The notes under the pieces are model-generated. The model had not been told where the DNA came from. It saw nothing but the letters and a program-made list of their open reading frames with translations, and made no database searches. From Cylindrodendrum hubeiense (lineage: Eukaryota; Ascomycota; Sordariomycetes; Hypocreales; Nectriaceae): a stretch of 64,000 nt of DNA. A program made the position numbers and the translations under genes. Shown here piece by piece: positions 24,401 through 34,316 of the stretch (positions are counted from its first letter, which is position 1; every line of letters begins with the position of its first letter). The stretch spans positions 1-64,000 of the forward strand of contig JAANBB010000067.1 in NCBI GenBank assembly GCA_014621425.1, in the 5' to 3' direction.

Positions 24401-25155
24401 GCAATCACAGATTTGCCAGCACCTGGGATGCCGGTCAGCCAAATCCTTGAATTCACCGAACCGTACCATTCCTCAAACTCAGGACCATCTATTAACCAGA
24501 GGCCGGTAAGAGGGTGACGCAATTTTATCGCAGTCTCAAACTCTGACTGCGGGTTGACCTTTGAGAATAGCTGAAGAACCCGTCGTCTTTTGGCGGTGAG
24601 CAAAATCTTTATTTCGATGTCAAGTATCTTCTTCGCGGTGACTTGGAGGTCCTTGACACGTTTTGTTGTTTCTTCCTGTCTGGCTAAACATTTTCTCAAC
24701 TGAGAAATAGAGTCTGCTGCTAGTGCAAGGCTGATTGTTTGGTTATGGCGCTGAACTTCTTGAAGGATTTCCTTTGTTTCGGTGGACGAGAATGGCCATT
24801 TTAGGCGGCGCTGGAGTCTGGTGAAACCAGAAGAGGATCGAAGGTTCTCATTTGCACCAGTAAGACCCGTCTCGAGTCGCCTGAGTATTTTTTGGCACCC
24901 ATGTAGATGATGTGGTTTGACGTTGTGGGATTGCTCGTCACCGGGTTCGCCAGTGGCAGATTCGCTCTCGAGCTCGAACGCAACCAGAGATAGGTTGTGC
25001 AACAGGAGAGAAACACTTTTCACCTCGTCCAACAAGTCATCAACCTCTTGACGCGACCCGCGCACACCTTTGACGTATTTTGCGGCGTTTCGGAACACGA
25101 GATCAGCAAGGGCAACTAGTCCCGCAATGCTCGCGGAAAGCGAGACGGGATCCAT
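18488..25155 (-). CDS. NLR-type STAND protein: HeLo-like N-domain, NACHT, ankyrin repeats
   Basis: Three exons (25155-23813, 23751-19756, 19700-18488) give 2183 residues; introns of 61 and 55 nt, both phase 2 (GTAAGT and GTGAGT donors). The start MDPVSLSASIAGLVALADL is the classic fungal HeLo-like STAND N-terminal domain. The NACHT NTPase follows, with P-loop LTGIPGAGKS at about residue 245 and Walker B VYLIIDGLDECG about 100 residues later. A long winged-helix/linker region (from GMFRWVACQLDHICELP) leads into many ankyrin repeats over the last ~1700 residues, for example TPLHMAAVLGLPDLCTHLLE and TPLHLAAVGNKFDVAKVLID. Such proteins sense non-self through the repeats and trigger cell death. 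The repeats here are diverged from each other, unlike those of the neighbouring NLR. The final acceptor choice (TCAG at 19701) is the one that keeps the frame. Ligand unknown. Confidence 0.92.
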
Positions 25156-26059
25156 GTGGGTCTTTGCGACTTGGGAAATGTGTCTCCCGAGACTAGAACC
25201 AACCCGCAGTGTTGTCCGACAAATGTATACAAAATGGGTAGGCTCCGTTGGAGGTAGAAAAAGAAAAGGATGGTGTTTCCATCGGATTCGGCTCTGATGA
25301 TGCCTGGGGCGAAGCCAGCCATGCGCCTGAAGCAGCCCCGCTTGACAGCCTTGGCAGCCAACAGTTTCAGGGATATAAGCGCTTCTGTTTGTACAACCAA
25401 CGACTCTGATTTGCTCGCCTTGGACACTTGGCCGGCGAGACGCGACCGTAAATCCTTTCCCTCAGGGGCCAACTGGGCCCTAAGGTAGTGGTGGCGACTT
25501 CGCCCCGATTTCCCATTCTGGTGCACGGCTCTCAAAGGGAGTTGCTGATAACCCGGGACCGCGCCCCACCATTGTCAGCTAAATATAACTCGGCTTGGAC
25601 CGCGCCACGGGTTGAACCAGGTGCTAGATTTCTGGAGTGCACCGTTTGGGTAGACGTCGGATTGACTGCTACCAAAACCTTGTGGAAGCCCTTCATCTGG
25701 TGTGGATGACACTCGCCTGCGAACGGTATTCTACCTGTCGCACATTCCACGTGCAAGTATTTTACTTGAGAAGCGCTATGCGCCTGTGGTAAAGAGACAC
25801 AGGTACTGATATGGACGCACTGGTGAATTCACTGGAGCTAGTGGATTAAATAAACTAACGAAGCAACAACATCTCAGCAGTATGGGTACGCCTGTTGTTG
25901 TTGTAGTTGGCTATCGCATGAAAGATGCGTGACAATGGGAAAACAAGGTTAATTAATGAGAACTATAAGCTAAGTTGAATATTTATGGATGTGCATGTAC
26001 AAATTTAAATCCGAATGTAACCTCAATAATAACCCACTACGAAACCTTTTTAATAGCAG
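25156..26059. other. Upstream region of the larger NLR
   Basis: Promoter side of the NLR starting at 25155. Open frames on both strands at 25116-25756 look like chance in a GC-balanced stretch. Nothing else was recognised before the glucanase remnant begins. Confidence 0.45.
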
Positions 26060-26870
26060 GTATACTTTGTACTCGCCAATAAAGACAGGGAACTTGGTCT
26101 TCTTTCCTAGAAAAGAAACCTGGCTGCAGATGCCAGGAGAGACGTACTCGGAGTAAATACGGATAGCAGCGAAAAAGCAGACGCGACAGTCGATAATTAA
26201 ATCCGAATTGGCATCCAAGAGAGGCAGCTAGTAAGAAGTTCTTGTGAAGGTGCCCTGTAGCATGCCAGGAATGCGCTTGTCAAAGGGAACAACCCTTTTC
26301 CGAGCACCGTATATACGTTATTATCCACGCGGCAACGTTCTTGAAGAGGCCATTGGCGGAATAAAAGGCAGCCAGATTGCCGCTGGCCTCATTGACGGGA
26401 GCAAGAGTGAATGCATTCTTATGGTCATTGGTTTGGATGAAATTAAGAACCTTTCAACAGCCTTCCAGTTGTACTCTGGCGTAGTCGTGTTGCAGAGCCA
26501 TTTGTGATGGAAGAAAGCCTCGCCAGGGTCGAGGTTGTTGATTTCTCCGGGAATTGAGTAGATGCTAATGATGATACGCATCTTGTATATTTCAATGGCG
26601 TAGTTGGTAATCCTGGGGAGGTTTCATTGTTGGTTCTCGTGACAGAAGGCAGATTCGGGAAGACCGACCCACGCAGAATGGGCAGTGGGAATACGCAGAG
26701 TGTTGATTTATATACTCGCCAGCATATCCATGGTCGAAGTATTCAGGACTGGATGGGACCGTGCGTCCTTTCCTTGGCGAGCCACCCCCAACCTTGGCAC
26801 CATTCGCTTTGAATGTCTTCCAGTCGATATAATTTCCGCAGCCTCCGTAACCTTGAGTACAGGGAATATC
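26060..26870 (-). pseudogene. Wrecked GH5 exo-beta-1,3-glucanase
   Basis: Reading the minus strand in shifting frames recovers, in correct order, segments typical of fungal GH5 exo-1,3-beta-glucanase: DWKTFKANGAKVGGW and LAKERTHGPI near 26830-26790, LNTSTMDMLASI then INTLRIPTAHSAWVGLP (about 26750-26665), ITNYAIEIYKMRIIISIYS, then GEINNLDPGEAFFHHKW, FTLAPVNEASGNLAAFYSAN, DKRIPGMLQ, and KTKFPVFIGE at about 26100-26060. At least two nonsense codons (TAA after LASI, TGA after HENQQ), several frameshifts and an apparent internal loss after THGPI break it. The proposed acid/base residue sits in the retained APVNEAS motif. No functional product is expected. It lies between two NLR genes in the same orientation. 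Matching is by memory of the family, not by alignment. Confidence 0.75.
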
Positions 26871-26889
26871 GTAATAGGCCAGCTTCGAG

Positions 26890-27079
26890 CGGTGGGGTAC
26901 CGGTTGGACTTCCCTGTATTGAAAAGCTGCCCAACGATCGCCTACTGTCCAGTCTTAGTGGCAAGGCTAAGTGGCATCCAGCCTTTGAAATACCCACCTA
27001 TAGTGTTTAAGCCGGCCTCGGCTCCTTGTACTAGAAGTAGCTTGATGGTAGCTTTGGTGACGGCAATTCCAAGAGATGT
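26890..27079 (-). pseudogene. Decayed ankyrin repeats beyond the NLR stop
   Basis: Directly downstream and in frame with the stop of the PNP-NACHT-ankyrin gene, translation continues as an ankyrin-like unit (TSLGIAVTKATIKLLLVQGA), a spacer, then MPLSLATKTGQ, a TAG, and AIVGQLFNTG. These match the consensus [19 protein letters not shown] of the live array in register, so the array was once longer and its end has been cut off by nonsense mutation and drift. Confidence 0.7.
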
Positions 27080-28200
27080 TTAGTCGGGGTCATTATTTGA
27101 GTCGGCCTCGGCTTCGTGCGCTAGAAGCAGCTTGACAATAGCTCCATGCCCTTTCTGAGCGGCAATACTAAGCGGAGTCTGACTTTTATATAGCCCGGCA
27201 GTGGCCTTCGACCTGATGTCAGCTCCGTGCGCTAGTAGCAGCTTGATAATACCTCCTTGCCCTTTCTCAGCAGCAAGGCTAAGCGGTGTCCGGCCATGCC
27301 CATTCTTCGAGTCAGCCTCGGCTTTATGTTCTAGAAGTAGTTCAATAATAGCTTTATGCCCTTTCTCAGCAGAAAAGCTAAGCGGCGTGCGACCATAACG
27401 ATCTTTTGAGCCGGCCTCGGCTCCGTTTGCTAGAAGCAGCTTGACAGTGTCTTCATGTCCTCCCTCAGCAGAAAAGCTAAGCGGCGTCCGGTCTTGCCAA
27501 CTCTTCGGGTCAACCTTGGCTCCATGTGCTAGAAGCAGCTTGACAGTAGCTTCATGCCCTCCCTCAGCAGCAAGGGTAAGCGGCGTCCGATCATGCCAAC
27601 TCTTCGGGTCGACCTTGGCTCCGTACATTATAAGCAGCTTGACAGTAGCCCCATGCCCTCCCTCAGCAGCAAAAGTAAGCGGTGTCCGTTCATAACTATT
27701 GTGCGGGTCGGCCTCGGCTCTGTAAATTAGAAGCAGCTTGACAATGGCTTCATATCCTTTCTCAGCAGCAAGGCTAAGCGGCGTGCGACCAAAACGATCT
27801 TTTGAGTTAGTCTTGGCTCCGTGCGATAGAAGNAGCTNGACAATAGCTGTATGCCCTTTCTCNGNAGCAAAGCTNAGCGGCGTANGGTCNTAATAATCNT
27901 NTGAGTCTCTCTCGGCTTTGTGTGATAGAAGAAGCTCGACAATAGCTGTATGCCCTTTCTCAGCAGCAAGGCTAAGCGGCGTCATCTTATTAAAAAGATG
28001 CCTCGAGTCGACCTCGGCTCCCTGCGTTAGAAGCAGCTTGACAATAGCTATATGCCCTTTCGTGGAGGCAAAACTAAGCGGAGTCTGGTCATTCTCATCC
28101 TTCGAGTCAGCCTCGGCTCCGTGTTCTAGAAGCAGGTTGACAATAGCTTCATGCCCTCTCTCGGCGGCAATACTGAGCGGTGTATTGCCATATTGATCCG
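27080..28200 (-). repeat. 99-bp tandem repeat array encoding ankyrin units
   Basis: About eleven successive 99-bp units share long identical words such as those encoding AIVKLLL and [11 protein letters not shown]. Two units are longer (one extra residue before MTPLSL, several extra before QTPLSI). Variation concentrates at the loop positions (SKDRFG, SRHLFNK, PKSWHD). The unresolved bases at 27833-27901 sit in the middle of this array. Confidence 0.85.
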
Positions 28201-30956
28201 CTGAGTCGCCATCATTCTTAGTTTTAACAAGGTCAGATAATGCTGCATCAAGTCCAAAGTAGGCCGCCAGATGGGTTGCAGTTCTTCCCATTGGGAACCT
28301 TTGACTATAATTGCGAGAGCCAAATTGCGGTTTAGTAACTGTCAATGCTTGTGTTAATACATCCACGTGAGGCCATCTACCTAGGAATTCCGTAATATAT
28401 GGATCAAACTTTATTCTGGCATGATGACCCCAGTTGTGTGCAGCGTAATCGTAGAGTCGATTCAAGCGCAGCCGCTCTTCAAAATCTTCGTCTGTTTTGC
28501 AAACCCCGCTCTGAAAGACGCTGAATGAGAGATAGGTAGTACAGATCTTTGCAATACACGTCTCTGCTTCCGGAAACCATATTCCCTGCGTCCGTTCGAA
28601 ATATTGTTGCGTTGTGTAGTGTACTAATCGGATGATGTCGCTTTGTTCGTCGATCGTGACCAGCCCAACACACACTGCAACCATGTCTTCAATCTCTGGC
28701 AACGCACATTCGTCAAGTTCCGTGGTGCCAGCTTCTACAGCAAGAGCATGTTGGAGTTCCACTGTAGTAAGCGGTCTCTTTGCGCAGGTAATCCATGATA
28801 GAATCTGCTTAGCAAGGCCTCGGTGGTCTGTACCCTGCTCTTCGATTCGCTCCATCGCCGTCTCGTACGCATGATCGTACGCGTCTGATCCGCTTGATAA
28901 CCTAGAAAGAGCGCTGCGGACTGCTTTAACCGATATTTTACCAATTAGAGATTCGAGATGAAGGTGGGCAAGGAGAAACCTAAACACATTAGTTTCTTGT
29001 TCTTATTCCCAAAAACATGCTACTTACATCCCCCCGACCGATTCAACTATCCCTCTTGTGACCTCCCGTTGAAGTTCTGGACTACGACGGACGGCGGCTG
29101 GCAATCGTGACATATGGCTGTTGAGGTATCTCCGCACATCTTCATCTGTAGCACGTATCTCTAATAAGATGCTACCCTCGAATAACTCGGTGATATTGGG
29201 TATAATTCTTGAAGTCACAAAGATGTTAGCCGCAGACTTAGTTTGGAGTTTGAAGGCCTCTGTTATGAATCTCATCTGACTACCAGATTCCCGACATTCA
29301 TCAAGCGCATCAATAAGAATAAAGACCCTTGAATACAGTTTAGCTGTAGATTGGAGGGAGCTCGAGATTTCTTCTAGTGATGGTCGTGACCGCTTGTCCT
29401 TGTGCTTATTGTAGACTGACTTTACGCTCTCTGGGAAAGTCGGTAGGCTTTGGACCAGCTGCTTAAGCAGACTCTCTAGTAGGTGTTTAGTTGTCTGCTC
29501 TTCTTGGCGTCGGAAGTTGCAATAGAGATATGCAATACCGACACTTGTATCATTCTGGAACAGTGCTTCTAGACTTTCAACCACGGCCGAGGTAAGGATT
29601 GTTTTTCCAGCACCTGGGATGCCCGGGCAGAACAGCGTCTGTTGTTTAATTCCCAGCCAGGCCTGAAATTCTGCTGACTCAAGGAACCATTGACCGGTTC
29701 CAGGTTGTCGCCTTTCGACATAGTCGCTTTGCTGAGGACCGTAGTCAACTGGCGTGAGCCACTCCAGGATTGTGTTTTGCTCCTGGGTGTGATGATACTG
29801 AATGATCTTATCAACCTTTCTAGATGAAGCTGACATTACTTCTAAGACTATTGAGTATCAGCTACTGAAATATCAACGTGTATAGGGAATAGCTACTATA
29901 TAATACACACATGTAATATGATTCAGGGTAGGAGTATGAGAAGGAATAATTTCCACTTGGAATTTATTTCAATCAAAACTATTGAAAGCGGTACTACTTA
30001 CTCCTGCCTGACCAGGCCGGCAATGTAGTCACCTTCTTCAGAACATGAAGGAGTTCTCTCGCGTATGCGGCAGCCGTGAGTGCTGCATATTTGTGCCAGT
30101 CGTCATTCTTGTGTGAATCAGAATAATCGCAGATTCCTCGGATGACCAGACAGGGGAAGTTGTTCATCAACCCGCCAGCCTCCATCTCAAAGCATAATAC
30201 TTTCAGGTCTGGGTCTTGAGCATATTGATCTCTTTCCTTGGCATTTTTCATAACTGAATTTGCGGATGCGATAATGCCATAATGAACGGTGACGGCTCGC
30301 TTAGTCTCCCGCGGCGGTCGCTTCTCTAACCCTTCTGCCTTGCAATTTGCACATATCATTCCACCTTGGTGCTCATAGTCGGCACGATATAGTTGATCTG
30401 TAGCAGGACGTTGGTAATCAGATATGTCATCCATCAATATGAGGTGTTCTGAGATTCTGTCTGGCTTCCTGGGGTCGTTGTGCCGTCGTCGCATCTCTCG
30501 AGTCGCTCCTAGCAGCGTCTCGGGGGGCGCGTTCAGCTGGCTTGTTTGTTGGAATCGACCTCCCGGCAGTCTCTTCCCAAAGTCGTATTGTATAACCCCC
30601 CCAAGCTTACCCTGTGGTACGCTGACAACCACATCGCCGAGGCGGATGTCTCTGTCTGCCGTAGGGGCACCACCGCCAATACCTACCATCAAGGCGAACC
30701 TCAAGCTAGGAAACGACCGAACCATATCTCGGGCGACGGCTGTAGCCGAGTTGGTACCGTATCGGCCGTCTGGGAGGCATCCAATCACCACATTATGTGT
30801 ATGGATGCGCCCAAACACGTAGGTGTTGTTATCGCTTGCGTCGCTCGTTTCTGGACCATCGAATTCGTCGTCAAGCATGCGGCATGCGGCCTCGTACTCC
30901 TCCTGTAGGGCACAGATCCAGCCGATGGTGTAATCTTCTATAGGTGGCTGAGACAT
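27080..30956 (-). CDS. NLR: PNP_UDP effector, NACHT, ankyrin array
   Basis: Three exons (30956-30002, 29847-29028, 28979-27080) give 1224 residues; introns of 154 and 48 nt keep the frame. The start is the first ATG; upstream only a TTG continues the frame. Residues 1-310 are a purine-nucleoside-phosphorylase-like domain ([58 protein letters not shown]), used in fungal NLRs as an effector/annotation domain. NACHT P-loop GIPGAGKT is at 394-401 and Walker [10 protein letters not shown] about 495-503. Twelve ankyrin repeats from about residue 850 have a 33-residue period and consensus [19 protein letters not shown]. Nine ambiguous bases (27833-27901) fall in the fifth repeat, leaving several residues unknown. 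PNP-NACHT-ankyrin is an established fungal NLR layout. Confidence 0.92.
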
Positions 30957-31520
30957 CAAAAGCAGATGATTGAGGGACACTACCAAGGGCTCAACCGGGT
31001 TCGTAGGCGACTCTTATGGAGGACCGAAAATAACGCTACAGGTGTGAGGCTACGTCCGTGAGACATCCATCACACTGCGGCTGAGTTGGGCGGTGGCACG
31101 CACAGCCACACGGCGTTGGCAAGTTTGGTACTGACGAAAAGCTGACTAAGCCAGGAACACCAATCGAAGACGTGGACGAGATGTGACGAATGCCGAACAT
31201 AGTGTTCGTTTATGTGGGATGTGAGGACTTTTTCTGTATATCTTTGAAAATCCCAGCGGAGTCCGCGGAGCCTGTATTAGAAACAAGAGGATGTAGGGGA
31301 GCAAGTCATATTTAAGGCAAAAGAGGCTAGGCCCGTAATGGGCTGATCCACAATGTTGCACCTAGTTCTACCAGTATCGAAAACAAGTTCGACCAGTTTC
31401 AAACTCTGCAGGAAATTGGCTCCAACTAACCCAGCTGGATTGAGAAACGAGTTACGAGCTGAGGTAGTTTCCCAGGGGCGAGACACCTCAAAACCAATCG
31501 AGATGACATGGTGCGCAAAA
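30957..31520. other. Upstream region of PNP-NLR and 3' side of methyltransferase
   Basis: No gene seen. The open frames here on both strands lack family features. The right end overlaps the 3' end of the LaeA-like gene. Confidence 0.45.
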
Positions 31521-32920
31521 CTATGCTTCAGCCTTCCTCCCATAAATGGAGAATCTGTTATGGTGTGAGCATGAACTGCAATGAGGAAGGGTAGGAAAGC
31601 ACATACATCGGCCAATAAGCGTGGATTGACTTGTCATTCAAGTCTTTTCTCACATCGGCTAAGAAGACTAGTACTTCATCTTTGCTCCAACCGTGAGCTC
31701 TGGTCAAGGGCGCCATAGATATACCTTCGAGTCCAATAGCTAGATTCTCGTTATTCCATGCTCCAAGCTCCTTGTGTTTCGCATTTTGTGGCCAGGTGTT
31801 CGTTGGCCACTTGAAAGAGGACACAACAATGTCAACAAAACCAATGTCGGCCATGATCTCTTTCAAGTTCATCATGTCCTGAAATGGTCGGCCAAGCTTG
31901 ATGGTTGCTTCGCCTAAGAGCTTAAGCCACCTGGCGAGAGCATGATTTTCATTAAGGGTACCATCATCGGACTTCGTCATGAGATCCATCTCTTGGATTT
32001 CAAAGTACCCCCCAGGAGCAAGATTCCTATAAAAATCAGATAATGTATTTGGGAGAGGGCATCTCTGCTTACTCAAAGACATCCCGGAGATAGGTTGACC
32101 AATTCGCGATGCTAGATGTCATCATTCTGCTGTGGATATAATCAAATGGTTGGTGATAGGACCACGGCTCCTCGATATCATCGATGACAAACTCGACATT
32201 CGGGGGGACGCTACGTAGGATTAGCAAGTGATAAACTGTTACTTCTTGCTTGGTCCATACAAATTTGGTTGAATGGGAGAAAGGTCGATTCCAATGACCT
32301 CCCGTCACGTTAGATATCAACATTTGGGCTAGGAAATATATCTTACTTTTGCCTCCGGGTGCTCGTCACCATAGTCCATGGCCCAAACGCCGGTCCCAGT
32401 GCCCACATCGAGGACAGCACCAACCTTCGCACCGGGTTTGTTCGGTGGCGCCAGACCAAGCTTGTTGTCAAAGGTAAGAAGGAACAAATGATGCTGTAAG
32501 TCTTTAATCCATTTAGTACGAACCAACGTTGGCAATTGGGAACGCGCAGTCATACCTAGCCTGTCGCTTTCTTGGTCATCGTTGGGGTAATGATATTCTA
32601 ATTGTGCCAAAGTCAGTAAATTGAAAGGGATTTTGAGCTAGCTGGGAGCTCACTTCCATCCTTGTATCCGTGATACGTTCTTCCGTTTTCGCGTCTGTAG
32701 TCCATGATAGAGCTTGATACACTTTGCGTCGAGGATGCAGTGTCCTGCCATTACTGTCAGCCTTGGCGAGGAACATCCTTTGGTACATCATACATCTCCA
32801 AGTGAAGAATCCCCATCGTTGGGAACCTACACGAAATTAGCGATTATTTTTGCAATTGGGATTAAGCATCAGCACTTCATCATCAGGTAGCACAACGGGA
32901 TCTGGGTTGATTGTGGCCAT
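31521..32920 (-). CDS. LaeA-like SAM-dependent methyltransferase (nine exons)
   Basis: Exons 32920-32876, 32826-32794, 32744-32654, 32597-32556, 32501-32347, 32298-32261, 32210-32073, 32026-31607 and 31554-31521 give 331 residues; introns are 46-56 nt and every phase fits. The start reads MATINPDPVVLPDDE, then DTASSTQSVSSS and DYRRENGRTYHGYKDGKY, the usual lead-in of this family. SAM-binding motif I is VLDVGTGTGVWAMDY; then VIGIDLSPIQPNFVPPNVEF, ENLAPGGYFEIQEMDL, FKWPTNTWP, and a C-terminal HAYWPIFSIYGRKAEA made by the last splice. LaeA itself is a nuclear regulator of secondary metabolism; this is one of many LaeA-like paralogues, so the role may be different. The first donor (GTGCTG) is atypical. 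A second paralogue lies at 40533-42270. Confidence 0.92.
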
Positions 32921-34316
32921 GACTTTTACGATCACTCAGTTTTAGAACTTGATTCAGACCAATTCGGAAATGTGGCAAGCTGTACGAAAAGACGCAAACT
33001 CCTCTACCCCTCATTCAGGTACCCGTGTTTAATACCCAAGGACCCTTGATGGATTCGTCATCATATTAGCGAAACCAATGAGAAACTGATAATCATACGG
33101 TGGCTGCAGACGAACCAACAAACCAACAGACGGCAACATGATATTGTGCTCGGAAATGTGCCGACAAAGCTCAACGAACTGGTACAGCTTAGCGGCTTGG
33201 CATGCAGAGAGTTGACCAGTCATATTATCTCATACACCGGCAGAGGCGTCGCTGTAGGTTGTCATAGGTAAATGGTGGGCTATTATGCAAGCCGCAGGTG
33301 TGCGAGTTGGTGATTTGTTGCGGCACTTGAGCGATTGCGTTCTACCTGACTCGTCCATCTGAGCACTTGTACATCATGCATAATTGCAAAGGTATCGCAG
33401 CGAAGACGGTAACATGTATTAGCGACCTCATCGAGAGTAGCGAGAAGGGATTTGTGCACAATGACACAAAGCCACAACCCGCCACCGCGAAAACAACTAC
33501 AGGGTAGCCACCTCGGAGCCGGGTTCAAAATTGATGCTGGAAGCAATGCCGCTGAGCTAGACTTGCAATGGACTAAATGATTGACAATGTCATATTATCA
33601 TATATGAATCATCAGAGTATGTGACAATGGGACCAAAGGAATAAGAATTAGAGGCTGCAGATGCAGCCGGGCTGGAGCGCTGAATGTAATACACTAACGG
33701 CAAGATCTTGGGAGCAAAAGACCTGAAAAGCGTGACACGCTTGCTCTCAGTAGAGAGATCAGGATTCTCTTAAACAACCCTTGTGGCCCGTGTAGCCTCC
33801 ATGTCATCCCTGCCTGGGGGTTAAAGTTTCGCAACACAGTAGGGCACATTTATATTGAACAATATTGTTACTGGCATCTAGTAGTTATTGCTTATTTATC
33901 ACTGGTACTCCGCATTGCAGTGTGCGGCCTTGTAGCGACGGGATGCGGGGTAGGCTCAGCGTGCCGCAGGCTTGAAGCCGTCGTTGGTGGCGTTTTATTC
34001 CTCAAGAACTGGATCTGATTCGATTAAGCGTCAGTATAAATAGAACACGTGGTGGCTGTCCTGCCACAGACAGCCCAGCTGGGCAAACATCCTGGTTGAT
34101 GGGCGCTTATCGTCCATGGGTATTCAGCCCTGCCGTTCTGCCTCGGCGCAGCATGCAACCCTGTTTTTCTACTTGCTGCCACACTCAACCCTCTACCACT
34201 GTAACAAATACAACCCTCCAATTTGGTTCAAGTGTCGCATATACCCCTCGAATCGGTAGTCTCGATCCTCGGCGGTACGATTAAGTCCATGCATCCAGCT
34301 TCTAGGGAATCAAGCC
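32921..34316. other. Long intergenic region, no gene recognised
   Basis: Promoter region shared by the divergent LaeA-like and HET genes. Short open frames are unconvincing. A tRNA-like word near 33520-33570 was examined and dismissed. Confidence 0.45.

Noticed and set aside
25116..25756. Open frames on both strands upstream of the larger NLR
   Set aside because: No motif, contradictory strands, and they overlap the NLR start exon.
27080..28200. Regular repeats resembling a CRISPR or satellite array
   Set aside because: The 99-bp period is coding and translates to ankyrin repeats in frame with the NACHT exon.
30957..30986. Upstream extension of the PNP-NLR frame
   Set aside because: It would need a TTG start; the ATG at 30956 begins the conserved PNP domain at the usual distance.
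33515..33575. tRNA-like words (TAGCTCAGCGG on minus, GGTTCAAAAT on plus)
   Set aside because: The A-box-like and B-box-like words are on opposite strands and no cloverleaf or acceptor stem can be drawn.
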